A stretch of DNA of 64,000 nt from Caballeronia cordobensis (GTDB taxonomy: Bacteria; Pseudomonadota; Gammaproteobacteria; Burkholderiales; Burkholderiaceae), in contig NZ_FCNY02000016.1 in assembly GCF_001544575.2 (NCBI RefSeq), positions 1 through 64,000 of the forward strand. The letters are read 5' to 3'. The notes beneath the pieces are model-generated. The model saw only the letters and a program-made list of their open reading frames with translations, searched no databases and had not been told where the DNA came from. This document shows, piece after piece, positions 17,766-26,820 of this stretch. The stretch's first letter is position 1. Every line of letters starts with the position of its first letter. A program made the translations under genes and the position numbers.

Positions 17766-18548
17766 TCAATGCGCCGCGACGGAATCGAGCCCGGTCGATT
17801 TCACTTCCGCCTGTACGCCGGGCGACGCGAGATAGTCGAGGAGCGCTTTCGCTTCTTTCGGATGCTGCGCGCCGGTGGGAATGCCCGCCGCGAAGCGCGT
17901 GACCGACTGCAAGGACTCGGGAATCTTGCCGACGAAGGCCGCGCCCTGAACGGGCAACAACTCGCTCACCTGCTGAAAGCCGATTTCGTAGTCACCGTTC
18001 GCCACCACCGACGCCACCGGAATACGCGGGATCATCTTCGCCTTCGCCTTGACCTGATCCTCGATGCCGAGCTTCTTGAACAACTCCCGCTCGATATACA
18101 CGCCGCTCGCGCTGTCCGAATAGGCGATCGACTTCGCATGCAGCAGCGTCTGTTTAAGCCCTTCGATCGAGCTGATGTCGGGCTTCGCCGCGCCTTCCCG
18201 CACGACCATGCCGATGCGCGAATCGGCCAGTTCGACGCGCGAGCCCGGAATGACCTTGCCTTGTTTGATCAGATCGTCGAGTGCATAGCCGACCATGATG
18301 ACGGCGTCCGCGGGCTCGCCGCGTTCGAGCCTGTTGGGGATCGCTTCGGGCGATTTGCCCATCGAGGGCCCGAGCGCGGTGTCGAGCGTGTTGCCCGTCT
18401 GTGACGCGAATGCCGGGCCGAGCGCCTTGTACGCGGCGGTGAAACCGCCCGAGCTCATCACGTGCAGGTCGGCGGCCTGCACGTTCGCCGCGGCGGCCGA
18501 GGCGGCGACGAGTGCTGCCGCGCACACTTTCAGAAGCAGGTTTTTCAT
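17766..18548 (-). CDS. periplasmic substrate-binding protein (ModA-like)
   Basis: 260 residues with a cleavable signal peptide (MKNLLLKVCAAALVAASAAAANVQA, cut near residue 25). The rest is a type-2 periplasmic-binding fold like ModA: LHVMSSGGFTAAYKALGPAF at the mature N-terminus, LADSRIGMVVREGAAKPD, and AIxYSDSASGVY. There are no ABC permease or ATPase genes nearby, so molybdate uptake is not supported. It lies 49 bases after the MHS transporter gene on the same strand, so it may bind the same organic acid or act as a sensor-type binding protein. Function is unknown. Confidence 0.75.
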   Translation of the reverse strand: MKNLLLKVCAAALVAASAAAANVQAADLHVMSSGGFTAAYKALGPAFASQTGNTLDTALGPSMGKSPEAIPNRLERGEPADAVIMVGYALDDLIKQGKVIPGSRVELADSRIGMVVREGAAKPDISSIEGLKQTLLHAKSIAYSDSASGVYIERELFKKLGIEDQVKAKAKMIPRIPVASVVANGDYEIGFQQVSELLPVQGAAFVGKIPESLQSVTRFAAGIPTGAQHPKEAKALLDYLASPGVQAEVKSTGLDSVAAH

Positions 18549-18597
18549 GGTCGTGTTCGTGGTCGTGCAGGGTTGCGTTGGGTGCGGGAGTCCCGCA

Positions 18598-19893
18598 TCA
18601 GTGCGCCGGAGTCAGCGTCGGCGCGCGGCGGCGATAGAGCGCGAACGTCGCGAGCAGGGCGCACACGGCGGCGAAACTCATCCAGTAGCCGGGCGCGGCC
18701 TTGTCGCCGGTCGTGTGAATGAGCGCCGTCGAAATCGCGGGTGTGAAGCCGCCGAACACGGCCGTGGCGAGGCTGTAGGCGAGCGAGAAGCCGGCGACGC
18801 GCACCTGCACCGGCATCACCTCCGTGAGCGCGGCGACCATCGCGCCGTTATAGACGCCGTACATGAACGAGAGCCAGAGCAGCACGAGCAGCATGTTGAT
18901 GAAGCTCGGCGCGTGAGCGAGCAGCGACAATGCCGGATAGGCGGTCGCGATGGCGAGCATCGTCATACCGATGAGGAGCGGCCGGCGGCCGATCCGGTCG
19001 GACAGCGCGCCGCCGATCGGCAGCCACACGAAGTTCGATACGCCGACGCACAGCGTCACGAGCAGGCTGTCGGCGGTGCTCAGGTGCAGGACCGTCTTGC
19101 CGAAGGTCGGCGCGTAGACCGTGATGAGGTAGAAGCTCGTGGTGGTCATCGCCACCAGCATCATGCCGGCGACGACGACGGTCCAGTTTTCGAGCAGCGT
19201 GCCGAACACTTCCTTCATGCTCGGACGATGCTGGCGCGCCTTGAACTCCTGCGTTTCCTCCAGATTGCGGCGCAGCATGAAGATGAACGGCACGATCATG
19301 CAGCCGACGAAGAACGGCACGCGCCATCCCCACGCGGCGATGGCGGGCGCGCTCAGCCATTGATTGAGCGCGAAGCCGAGGCCCGCGGCGACGACGATCG
19401 CGACCTGCTGGCTGGCCGACTGCCAGCTCGTGAAGAAGCCCTTGCGGCCGGGCGTGGCCATCTCGGCGAGATACACCGACACGCCGCCCAGTTCCGCGCC
19501 CGCCGAGAAGCCTTGCAGCAGCCGTCCGAGCAGCACGAGCGCCGGCGCGAACAGGCCGATCGACGCGTAGCCTGGCACGAAGGCGATCAGAATCGTGCCG
19601 CTCGCCATGATGGACAGCGTCACGATGAGGCCCTTGCGGCGGCCGACGTCGTCGATGTAGGCGCCGAGCACGATCGCGCCCAAGGGCCGCATCAGGAAGC
19701 CCGCGCCGAAGACGGCGAAGGTCATCATCAACGAGGCGAACTCGCTCGCGGCGGGAAAGAAGACGTTGGCGATCTGCGTGGCGTAGAAGCCGAACAGGAA
19801 GAAGTCGAACTGTTCGAGGAAATTCCCGGCGGTGACGCGGAAGACCGCGGCGGCCTTCGATTGACCGGGCGAAAGGCTAGGCGAGGGGTGCAT
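18598..19893 (-). CDS. MFS transporter, metabolite:H+ symporter type (citrate-like)
   Basis: 431 residues from the ATG at 19893, chosen because AGGAGACACC lies just before it; upstream codons have no such site. The N-terminus [50 protein letters not shown] is diagnostic of the MHS family (citrate, tricarballylate, alpha-ketoglutarate carriers). [10 protein letters not shown] and the later LSDRIGRRP repeat are the MFS loop motifs. Twelve membrane segments are expected. It is followed by the ModA-like gene and diverges from the GlxA-type regulator at 20114, sharing a 220-bp control region. Confidence 0.88.
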   Translation of the reverse strand: MHPSPSLSPGQSKAAAVFRVTAGNFLEQFDFFLFGFYATQIANVFFPAASEFASLMMTFAVFGAGFLMRPLGAIVLGAYIDDVGRRKGLIVTLSIMASGTILIAFVPGYASIGLFAPALVLLGRLLQGFSAGAELGGVSVYLAEMATPGRKGFFTSWQSASQQVAIVVAAGLGFALNQWLSAPAIAAWGWRVPFFVGCMIVPFIFMLRRNLEETQEFKARQHRPSMKEVFGTLLENWTVVVAGMMLVAMTTTSFYLITVYAPTFGKTVLHLSTADSLLVTLCVGVSNFVWLPIGGALSDRIGRRPLLIGMTMLAIATAYPALSLLAHAPSFINMLLVLLWLSFMYGVYNGAMVAALTEVMPVQVRVAGFSLAYSLATAVFGGFTPAISTALIHTTGDKAAPGYWMSFAAVCALLATFALYRRRAPTLTPAH

Positions 19894-20113
19894 CGAGGTG
19901 TCTCCTGAATTCCGGAATACGCGGGTGAGGCGGTCGATTTGTGTTTTGCCCATATTCGCCCCGCGCCGGCAAAACGATAAGTGCAAATTTCGGAACGATT
20001 GATGTGCGCTGGTTATCAATCGACGGGTTCGCCGGCGAAGCCGTGGAGGAAGCTAGAATCGAGTGCCGTAGCGGGACGGGGCACAGTGCGAAAGGGGACG
20101 AGGAAAGCGCAAC

Positions 20114-21106
20114 ATGAACATCACGGTGGACGTCATCATCTATCCAGGCTTCAAGGCGCTCGAAGCGGTGGGCGCGCTGAGCGTCTTCAAGTACGCGAAC
20201 GCGCACCTGAAACGGCGCGGGCGGCAAGGGGGATACGACGTCAAGCTCACGTCCCTGTCCGTCGGGCCGGTGATGTCGGAGACGGAGATTCCGCTCTATG
20301 CCGAGAAAAAGCTGTCCACGCTGAACATTCCGCACACCGCGATCATCGTGGGCGCGTGGCATATCGAGGGCGCCGTGACCGGCGCGGCCGGCATCGTCGA
20401 CTGGTTCAGGACCTGCGCGCCGCGACTCGAACGAACGATCGCGCTATGTTCGGGCGCGTTCTTTCTCGCGCAGGCCGGCGTGCTGAACGGCAAGCGGGCC
20501 ACGACCCATTGGGCGGTTGCGGACATGCTGCAAACGAGCTATCCGGCCATCCGGCTCGACTCGGACTGCATCTTCATTCAGCAGGGCAAGGTGTGGACGT
20601 CCGCGGGCGTGACCGCGGGCCTGGATCTGGCGCTGGCCGTCGTGGAGCAGGACATGGGGGCGGACATCGCGCTCGATGTCGCTCGGGATCTCGTCGTCTT
20701 TCTGAGGCGGCAGGGCGGACAGTCGCAATTCAGCGCGCATCTCGACAGCCACGCGACCCAGAACCTCAGCATGCGCGACCTGCAGAACTGGATGCTCGAG
20801 AATCTCGACAAGGATCTCGCGACCCCGGAGATGGCGTCGCGCGTCGCCATGAGCGTGCGCAGTTTCAATCGCTGCTTCAAGAAAGAAACCGGCACCACGC
20901 CGACCGCATTCCTGATGCGGGCGCGCATCGAAGCGGCCAGGCGGATGCTCGAAGAAGGCAAGCTGCCCGCGAAGACCATTGCGGCCGATTCGGGCTTCAA
21001 GACCTACGACGCCATGCGTAAAGCCTTTCAGACGACGCTCGGCATCACGCCGCTCGTCTATCGGGACCGCTTCGGCGCCGCTGCACAAGGCAGCGCCGAA
21101 GCATGA
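20114..21106 (+). CDS. GlxA-family AraC regulator with DJ-1/PfpI domain
   Basis: 330 residues. Residues 1-200 form a DJ-1/PfpI class-I amidotransferase-like domain with the nucleophile-elbow cysteine in ALCSGAFFLAQAG (about residue 116). Residues 230-325 hold the two AraC helix-turn-helix motifs (LATPEMASRVAMSVRSFNRCFKKETGTTPTAFL and IAADSGFKTYDAMRKAFQTTLGITP). GAGGAAAGC precedes the ATG. It is divergent from the MHS carrier gene, which it probably regulates. Well-studied members control arginine, carnitine or choline metabolism, but the ligand here is unknown. Confidence 0.87.
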   Translation: MNITVDVIIYPGFKALEAVGALSVFKYANAHLKRRGRQGGYDVKLTSLSVGPVMSETEIPLYAEKKLSTLNIPHTAIIVGAWHIEGAVTGAAGIVDWFRTCAPRLERTIALCSGAFFLAQAGVLNGKRATTHWAVADMLQTSYPAIRLDSDCIFIQQGKVWTSAGVTAGLDLALAVVEQDMGADIALDVARDLVVFLRRQGGQSQFSAHLDSHATQNLSMRDLQNWMLENLDKDLATPEMASRVAMSVRSFNRCFKKETGTTPTAFLMRARIEAARRMLEEGKLPAKTIAADSGFKTYDAMRKAFQTTLGITPLVYRDRFGAAAQGSAEA

Positions 21107-21136
21107 CGCAGCGCGAGGCCGCGCTGACCGGCGGGC

Positions 21137-21520
21137 TTATTCCGGCTTGAAGCAATAAGCAGCCAGCTTGTTGCCGTCGAGGTCGCGAACGTAGGCTGCG
21201 TAGGCGTTGGGCGCCCAGCCACGCGTGCCCGCGGCGCCTTCGCATTGGCCGCCGCAGGCGAGCGCCTGCTTGTGGAACGCGTCGATCGAGGCGCGGTCGG
21301 GGGCCTCGAACGAAACCGTTACGCCGTTGCCAACCGTTGCGGGCTGGCCATTCGCCGGCTTCAGAACGAAGAACGACGGCGCGCTCTCTCCCCAGATCGA
21401 ACCGTTGTTTTCCAGATCGGCAAGACGCTTGAGACCGATCTCGCCGAGCACGCTGTCATAGAAGGAGCGTGCTTTTTCGAGGTCGTTGGTGCCAACGGTG
21501 ACGTGCGTGTAGACGGTCAT
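21137..21520 (-). CDS. VOC-family (glyoxalase-like) protein
   Basis: 127 residues with the betaalphabetabetabeta VOC fold: YTHVTVGTNDLEKARSFYDSVLGEIG at the start and AAYVRDLDGNKLAAYCF at the end, where the second metal-ligand region lies. The family includes glyoxalase I, bleomycin-resistance proteins and dioxygenases; this small single-domain form is of unknown specificity. It lies 41 bases after the formaldehyde dehydrogenase gene on the same strand, so a role in glutathione-linked aldehyde detoxification is plausible. The ATG at 21520 is the only good start. Confidence 0.82.
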   Translation of the reverse strand: MTVYTHVTVGTNDLEKARSFYDSVLGEIGLKRLADLENNGSIWGESAPSFFVLKPANGQPATVGNGVTVSFEAPDRASIDAFHKQALACGGQCEGAAGTRGWAPNAYAAYVRDLDGNKLAAYCFKPE

Positions 21521-21561
21521 GATTATCTTCCTGGCTGTGAAGCGGGATTGGCGGGTCTTGC

Positions 21562-22668
21562 TTAATAGATGACGACGGAGCGGATGGATTCGCCTTTCTT
21601 CATCAGGTCGAACCCTTCGTTGATCTGGTCGAGCTTCAGATGGTGCGTGATGAGATCGTCGATGTTGATCTTGCCTTCCATGTACCAGTCGACGATCCTC
21701 GGCACGTCGGTGCGGCCGCGCGCGCCGCCGAATGCGGAGCCTTTCCATTCGCGGCCCGTCACGAGCTGGAACGGGCGCGTGCTGATCTCCTGGCCAGCGG
21801 CCGCCACGCCGATGATGAACGACTGTCCCCAGCCCTTGTGCGTGCATTCGAGCGCCTGGCGCATCAACTGCGTATTGCCGACACATTCGAAGGAATAGTC
21901 CGCGCCGCCGTCGGTCAACTGAACGATATGGTCGACGAGGTTATCGACTTCCTTCGGATTGACGAAGTGGGTCATGCCGAACTTTTTAGCGAGCTCGATG
22001 CGACCGGGGTTGATGTCGACGCCGATTATCTTGTCGGCGCCGACCATTTTCGCGCCTTGAATGACGTTGAGCCCGATGCCGCCCAGGCCGAAGACCACGA
22101 CGTTGGCGCCGGCTTCGACTTTCGCCGAGAACACGACCGCGCCGATCCCTGTCGTCACGCCGCAGCCGATATAGCAGATCTTGTCGAACGGCGCGTCTTC
22201 ACGCACCTTCGCGACCGCGATCTCCGGCACGACGATGTAGTTCGAGAATGTCGACGTGCCCATGTAATGGAACAGCGGCTTGCCGTCGAGCGAGAAGCGC
22301 GAGGTCGCATCCGGCATCAGTCCCTTGCCTTGCGTCGAACGAATCGCCTGGCATAGATTGGTCTTGCGCGACAGGCAGAACTTGCATTGGCGACACTCGG
22401 GCGTGTAGAGCGGAATGACGTGGTCTCCCTTCTTGAGCGTCCCCACGCCCGGCCCGGTGTCCACGACGATGCCCGCGCCTTCATGCCCGAGAATGGCCGG
22501 AAAGAGGCCTTCGGGGTCGGCGCCCGAGAGGGTGTAATAGTCGGTATGACAGATGCCGGTTGCTTTCACCTCGATGAGCACTTCGCCGGCGCGAGGGCCT
22601 TCGAGCTCCACCTCTTCGATCGTAAGCGGTGCGCCCGCTTTCCATGCAACGGCTGCTTTCGTCTTCAT
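21562..22668 (-). CDS. frmA: S-(hydroxymethyl)glutathione dehydrogenase (class III alcohol dehydrogenase)
   Basis: 368 residues starting MKTKAAVAWKAGAPLTIEEVELEGP, the standard class III ADH beginning. Catalytic zinc ligands are in GICHTDYYTLSGADPEG and GHEGAGIV. The structural zinc lobe is CRQCKFCLSRKTNLC, and the Rossmann motif is VFGLGGIGLNVIQGAKMVGA. It oxidises the formaldehyde-glutathione adduct to S-formylglutathione with NAD+, and class III enzymes can also reduce S-nitrosoglutathione. The downstream partner is a VOC protein, not the usual S-formylglutathione hydrolase. An in-frame TTG further upstream is less convincing. Confidence 0.93.
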   Translation of the reverse strand: MKTKAAVAWKAGAPLTIEEVELEGPRAGEVLIEVKATGICHTDYYTLSGADPEGLFPAILGHEGAGIVVDTGPGVGTLKKGDHVIPLYTPECRQCKFCLSRKTNLCQAIRSTQGKGLMPDATSRFSLDGKPLFHYMGTSTFSNYIVVPEIAVAKVREDAPFDKICYIGCGVTTGIGAVVFSAKVEAGANVVVFGLGGIGLNVIQGAKMVGADKIIGVDINPGRIELAKKFGMTHFVNPKEVDNLVDHIVQLTDGGADYSFECVGNTQLMRQALECTHKGWGQSFIIGVAAAGQEISTRPFQLVTGREWKGSAFGGARGRTDVPRIVDWYMEGKINIDDLITHHLKLDQINEGFDLMKKGESIRSVVIY

Positions 22669-22827
22669 GATTTCTCGTCCCAAGGCAAACAGTGTTCTCG
22701 GGATGATGTTCGCGGCGGAAGACGCGATGGCCGATTCGGGCTGAATCTGGCCTAAAACTAGTGTATGTTGGCCAACGGTTCCATAGGGCCGTTGCCGAGG
22801 CATTGGCCTTTTTGCGGGAAAGCGAAT

Positions 22828-23988
22828 TCAGACTGTGCTGTAGCCGGATGTGCGCATCTGATAGGAAGGGAAGTCGGTGTACCCCAATTCGCCGCGTCGC
22901 GTGTAATACGTCGAGCGGTCCGCTTCTGCGATAGGCCATCCGTGCTTGAGGCGCTCAGCCAGATCCGGGTTGGCGATATAGGGTCTGCCGAACGCGATCA
23001 GATCGACCAATCCGGTGTCGAGCGCAGCCTGTGCGTTGGTTGAATCATTGAATCCACCGCACCAGATGATTGCACCGGAAAACGCCGCCCGAATTCTGGC
23101 GAGCAGAGCATGATCGACAAACCGGCTTTTGAACTCCGCGGTTTCCATGTTGCCCTCGGGCATCAGTTCATAGACCAGATGCATATAGGCGACGCCGCGG
23201 CGATCCAATTGCTCGGCAACATACAACAACGTTTCTTCGGCGAGAGGGTCCGCCGGCATGGAGTTGAATCTGCCGAGCGGAGACAGACGCACGCCGACAC
23301 GTCCCGGACCGAATTCAGCAACCGCTGCTTCGACGACTTCCATCAGGAAGCGCGTACGGTCTTCGACCGTGCCGCCGCCGTATCGATCCGTGCGTGTATT
23401 GAGCACGGAGTTCATGAACTGTTCGAACATATAGCCGTTCGCGCCGTGAAGTTCTACGCCGTCGAATCCAGCCTGCCGCGCGTTTGCGATGGCTTGGGAA
23501 AAGCTATCGACCAGCGCCGACACTTCGTCCGTTGCAATGCGCCTCGGCGTGCCTGCGGGAATGAGCGCGAGCTTGCCATCCGCGTCGTGCGCGAAGACGG
23601 TCGAGTGCTCGGCTCTTTGCTCGGTCACGCCCCAAGGCGCCTCGCCGTTCGGCATGAGTGACGAATGCGCCATTCTGCCGACATGCCATAATTGAAGAAA
23701 GATCGTGCCGTTATTACGGTGTACTTCATCGGTTACGAGACGCCAGCCTTCCCGTTGCGCATCCGTATAGATGCCGGGTGTCATGGCGTAGCCGTTGCTA
23801 TGCGGATTCACGTCCGCCGCTTCGGTCACGATCAGTCCGGCGCTGGCCCGCTGCGCGTAGTAGGTGGCCATGAGTTCGTTCGGGACATCGCCATCGGACG
23901 TCCGCGTGCGCGTCAGAGGCGGCATGACAATGCGGTTCTTCAGCGGGACAGTTCCGCCAAGCCATTGAGCTTCGAAAAGGTCTTTCAC
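22828..23988 (-). CDS. NADH:flavin oxidoreductase, Old Yellow Enzyme (NemA-like alkene reductase)
   Basis: 386 residues from a GTG at 23988 preceded by GAAGGA. It is an FMN TIM barrel: LKNRIVMPPLTRTRTSDGDVPNELMATYYAQRAS at the start, LQLWHVGRMAH, and HGANGYMFEQFMNSVLNTRTDRYGGG holding the His/Asn substrate-binding pair. Such enzymes reduce activated alkenes, nitroesters, maleimides and quinone-like electrophiles. It is divergent from an HxlR regulator 88 bp away, the common arrangement for stress-inducible OYE genes. Confidence 0.9.
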   Translation of the reverse strand: MKDLFEAQWLGGTVPLKNRIVMPPLTRTRTSDGDVPNELMATYYAQRASAGLIVTEAADVNPHSNGYAMTPGIYTDAQREGWRLVTDEVHRNNGTIFLQLWHVGRMAHSSLMPNGEAPWGVTEQRAEHSTVFAHDADGKLALIPAGTPRRIATDEVSALVDSFSQAIANARQAGFDGVELHGANGYMFEQFMNSVLNTRTDRYGGGTVEDRTRFLMEVVEAAVAEFGPGRVGVRLSPLGRFNSMPADPLAEETLLYVAEQLDRRGVAYMHLVYELMPEGNMETAEFKSRFVDHALLARIRAAFSGAIIWCGGFNDSTNAQAALDTGLVDLIAFGRPYIANPDLAERLKHGWPIAEADRSTYYTRRGELGYTDFPSYQMRTSGYSTV

Positions 23989-24076
23989 AGGTATCCTTCG
24001 GTTCGGTTTTGATCCAGAACGAAGTCTAGTTTTCGAAAGCGCCCCCATCTACACACCGTTTGGTCAGTCAGGGAAG

Positions 24077-24460
24077 ATGAAGATCATCAAGAGACTGCCG
24101 GCCTTGCCGGTCGAGCGTGCGCTCGGTGTCCTCTCCGGCCGCTGGAAGGCGGTCCTTCTTCACGTATTGCTGGATGGCCCGCAACGCACCTGCGAGCTGG
24201 AGCAGCGCATTGCGGGCGTTTCACAGAAGGTATTGATCGAGCAGCTACGCGCGCTGGAGGAGCACGGTATGGTGAGCCGGCGGCCGTGCGCGGATGACCG
24301 GCAAGGGATCGAATACATGCTGACTCCACTCGGCGAAAGCGTGCGGCCGGTTCTGGAGTCTTTGATGGATTGGGCGGCCCATCATGCAAAGGAACTCGAC
24401 GAAGCCGACCGGCTCGTGCCATGCGAGGCTGTGGTTCGAGGCCGGCTTACGTCACACTGA
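24077..24460 (+). CDS. HxlR-family transcriptional regulator
   Basis: 127 residues, one winged-helix domain: LGVLSGRWKAVLLHVLLDGPQRTCELEQRIAGVSQKVLIEQLRALEEHGMVSR is the family signature, with YMLTPLGESVRPVL after the wing. HxlR proteins respond to reactive aldehydes, quinones or oxidants. Divergent placement next to the OYE gene strongly suggests that it controls that enzyme. The usual N-terminal sensing cysteine (CPV before the helix) is absent here: the start reads LPALPVERALG, so sensing may use another residue or a ligand. Confidence 0.86.
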   Translation: MKIIKRLPALPVERALGVLSGRWKAVLLHVLLDGPQRTCELEQRIAGVSQKVLIEQLRALEEHGMVSRRPCADDRQGIEYMLTPLGESVRPVLESLMDWAAHHAKELDEADRLVPCEAVVRGRLTSH

Positions 24461-24498
24461 GTCTTCGAGAATGAATCGGCGACGGCCGAAGTGGTGAC

Positions 24499-25161
24499 TC
24501 AGCGCTCCCACTTCGAGTTCAAGATGATGCTGCAGAGATTCACTCGCTCGAAACCCGCGTCCTTGTGGGCGAGGAAATCATCGTTGAAGGTGCCGAACGT
24601 GCTGGCGGGTCGATGCTTCATGCCGTCGTAGAAGGCATCGATCATCTTGTCGGCAAAATCGCTGCCGCGCGGATAGGCAGCGATCACCGCCTCGCGTTGT
24701 TCTTCCGTGAAGTGCTCGAAGCCGCGTCCCGCTACGTCCATTCCGGCTCCCGCCTGCACCAGCGCGATTTCTCCGTGCATATGCTCTGGAATTCCGGGCG
24801 TGGTATGCAGCGCGACCGCGGCCCAGACCTTATCGATGTCGCTCTCCGAGATCTGATGGCTTCTCAGGAAATTGCGTGCCGCGTTTGCGCCATCCACCTC
24901 GAAGCGAAGCTGGCTGTCGCGATAAATCGACGTAAGACCGATATCGTGAAACATGGAAGCCACATAGAGCAACTCGGGGTCGAAGCTTACGCCATTGCGC
25001 TTGCCGAGCAGCGCGCCCCACAGATAGACGCGACTGGAGTGGCTGAAGAGCATTTCACTTTCGGTGTCGCGAATCAGTTCCGTGACTTCACGCGCCAATT
25101 GGCTATCCGGAATGCTGATGCGGTGTGTTCCGGAAGTGAGGATAAGGCTATCTGCATTCAT
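24499..25161 (-). CDS. HD-domain phosphohydrolase-like protein
   Basis: 220 residues. HSSRVYLWGALLG and VASMFHDIGLT supply the HD motif, with AVALHTTPGIPEHMHGEIALVQAGAGMDV containing further metal-ligand histidines and an Asp. The family includes cyanamide hydratase-like and nucleotide-related enzymes; the HTTPGI...HMHGEIALVQAGAGMDV stretch is most like the cyanamide hydratase-type HD proteins. It is not in an operon; its promoter region faces the MocR regulator at 25382. The substrate is unknown. Confidence 0.8.
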   Translation of the reverse strand: MNADSLILTSGTHRISIPDSQLAREVTELIRDTESEMLFSHSSRVYLWGALLGKRNGVSFDPELLYVASMFHDIGLTSIYRDSQLRFEVDGANAARNFLRSHQISESDIDKVWAAVALHTTPGIPEHMHGEIALVQAGAGMDVAGRGFEHFTEEQREAVIAAYPRGSDFADKMIDAFYDGMKHRPASTFGTFNDDFLAHKDAGFERVNLCSIILNSKWER

Positions 25162-25324
25162 CTGAAATCGACCTCGATGTTGGCTAAATGGATTGTCCGT
25201 TTCATCGAGGAAGGCTACCTCTCTTTAGCGTCACGACACAGTCCCAAGACTGAGCTTTCGGAATGCACCATCGCAGTCGGCGCGCGGACGTTATCGGCTT
25301 CGTCAATACGAAGAAAAGTATGCG

Positions 25325-25342
25325 GTTTGCAGGTCAGCAAAC
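25325..25342. promoter_or_regulatory. inverted repeat between HD and MocR genes
   Basis: GTTTGC-N6-GCAAAC is a perfect 6-bp inverted repeat 40 bases upstream of the MocR gene. It sits in the shared divergent control region (25162-25381) and could be the regulator's own operator. Evidence is positional only. Confidence 0.3.
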
Positions 25343-25381
25343 AGTGTCATGATTGACTCGTTTGAATGTACCATTTCGGCT

Positions 25382-26791
25382 ATGACAACACTCCCTATCG
25401 GCCTCGATCGTTCCGGAGCGACGTCTCTGTCCGCGCAGATCTACTACGCAATCCGTGATGCGGTCGAGACCGGGCAACTCGTAGCCGGCGCGCGCCTGCC
25501 TTCCTGGATGGACCTGGCGGCTCAGCTCGGCGTCTCGCGAGGCACCGTGCGCGTTGCTTATGAGCGCCTGATCGACGAGCAATTCGCGATCGGTTTAGGC
25601 GCGGCAGGCACGCGCGTCGCCGAACGTCCGAGCCTGCCAGCGGCAAGTCTTTCGTCGCTGGATGCGTCGCCTTTTCCTGATCTCTTTCCCGAGTTCGGTG
25701 CGGTCCCTTTGACGTTTCAAATGGGCGTGCCCGCGAACGATGCCTTTCCGTTCAAGTTATGGTCGCGGGTTCTGACGCGTGGCGCGCGGCAGGCCGCCGT
25801 GGCGCCGGTCGGATACCCGGACCCTCGCGGCGATCCCGGCCTGCGAAAGGAAATCGCGGCCTACCTGGGCGTGGCCCGTGGTCTGCGGTGCCAGCCATCG
25901 CAGGTTCTCGTTACGTCCGGCTTCGCCGGTGCGCTCGGTCTTGCCGTCCGCGGTCTTCGGCTCGAAGGCAAGCAAGCCTGGACCGAGAATCCTGGCTTTC
26001 CGCTCACGCGTCGTGCGCTCGATCTGGCGGGCATGAACGTAACAGCCGTTCCCGTCGATGCGGATGGTCTCGATATGGATGCCGGCATTCGACATGCGGC
26101 CGACGCAGCCGTCGCAGTCGTGACACCCGGGCAGCAGGCACCGCTTGGCATGGCCATGTCGCTTCCCCGTCGGCTTGCATTGCTCGACTGGGCTCGACGA
26201 AACGATGCCTGGGTTATCGAGGACGATTACCTGAGCGAGCTGCAACTGAAAGGGCGCGCCGCGCCCGCGCTTGCATCGCTCGATCAGCACGGACGGGTGC
26301 TGCATATCGGCAGTTTCAGCAAGACCATCAGTCCCGCGCTTCGACTGGGCTTTCTTGTGGTGCCGCTGGAGCTTGCTCACCAATTCGGCGAGGTCGCGGC
26401 CTGCCTGACGCCCGCGCCAGCGGCTTCCACGCAGTACGCTGTCGCCGAGTTTCTTCGCGAGGGGCATTATCTTCGTCATCTTCGCCGCATGAAGCGTCTC
26501 TATGCATCGCGGCGAGATGGGCTGTTGCGCTGTCTGCAGGCGCTGGAGTCGGATTCGATGAAAGTGCAGACGACCGCTGGCATGGCTGTCGTCACGTGGC
26601 TGCCCGACTCCGTGTCGGACGTCGAGATCGCGTCGCAAGCCCTGCGCTTCGGCATGGCTCCGGCTCCGTTGTCGCCGTGGTTTATGCACGCTCCAGCGCG
26701 GCAGGGACTTCTGCTCGGCGTGACCAATCTGAACGAGCAGAAGTTATCCGCCGACTGTCGCCGACTGGCGGAACTTGTGCGATCGCAATAA
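25382..26791 (+). CDS. MocR/PdxR-type regulator (GntR helix-turn-helix plus aminotransferase domain)
   Basis: 469 residues. The N-terminal winged helix (LSAQIYYAIRDAVETGQLVAGARLPSWMDLAAQLGVSRGTVRVAYERLIDEQF) is followed by a class I aminotransferase-like domain. It retains the PLP pocket: PDPRGDPGLRKEIAAYLGVARG, WVIEDDYLSEL, and the lysine in SFSKTISPALRLGFL. Such proteins bind pyridoxal phosphate or amino-compound adducts and regulate vitamin B6, GABA or taurine genes. The likely target is the divergent HD gene, or itself. No pdx genes are nearby, so a vitamin B6 role is not assumed. Confidence 0.88.
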   Translation: MTTLPIGLDRSGATSLSAQIYYAIRDAVETGQLVAGARLPSWMDLAAQLGVSRGTVRVAYERLIDEQFAIGLGAAGTRVAERPSLPAASLSSLDASPFPDLFPEFGAVPLTFQMGVPANDAFPFKLWSRVLTRGARQAAVAPVGYPDPRGDPGLRKEIAAYLGVARGLRCQPSQVLVTSGFAGALGLAVRGLRLEGKQAWTENPGFPLTRRALDLAGMNVTAVPVDADGLDMDAGIRHAADAAVAVVTPGQQAPLGMAMSLPRRLALLDWARRNDAWVIEDDYLSELQLKGRAAPALASLDQHGRVLHIGSFSKTISPALRLGFLVVPLELAHQFGEVAACLTPAPAASTQYAVAEFLREGHYLRHLRRMKRLYASRRDGLLRCLQALESDSMKVQTTAGMAVVTWLPDSVSDVEIASQALRFGMAPAPLSPWFMHAPARQGLLLGVTNLNEQKLSADCRRLAELVRSQ

Positions 26792-26820
26792 GTTATACGA
26801 AGTGATCATCCTCTAAAAAA

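Noticed and set aside
17766-18548. molybdate ABC transporter component (ModA)
   Set aside because: No modB or modC beside it; neighbours are organic-acid carriers, so only a ModA-like fold is claimed.
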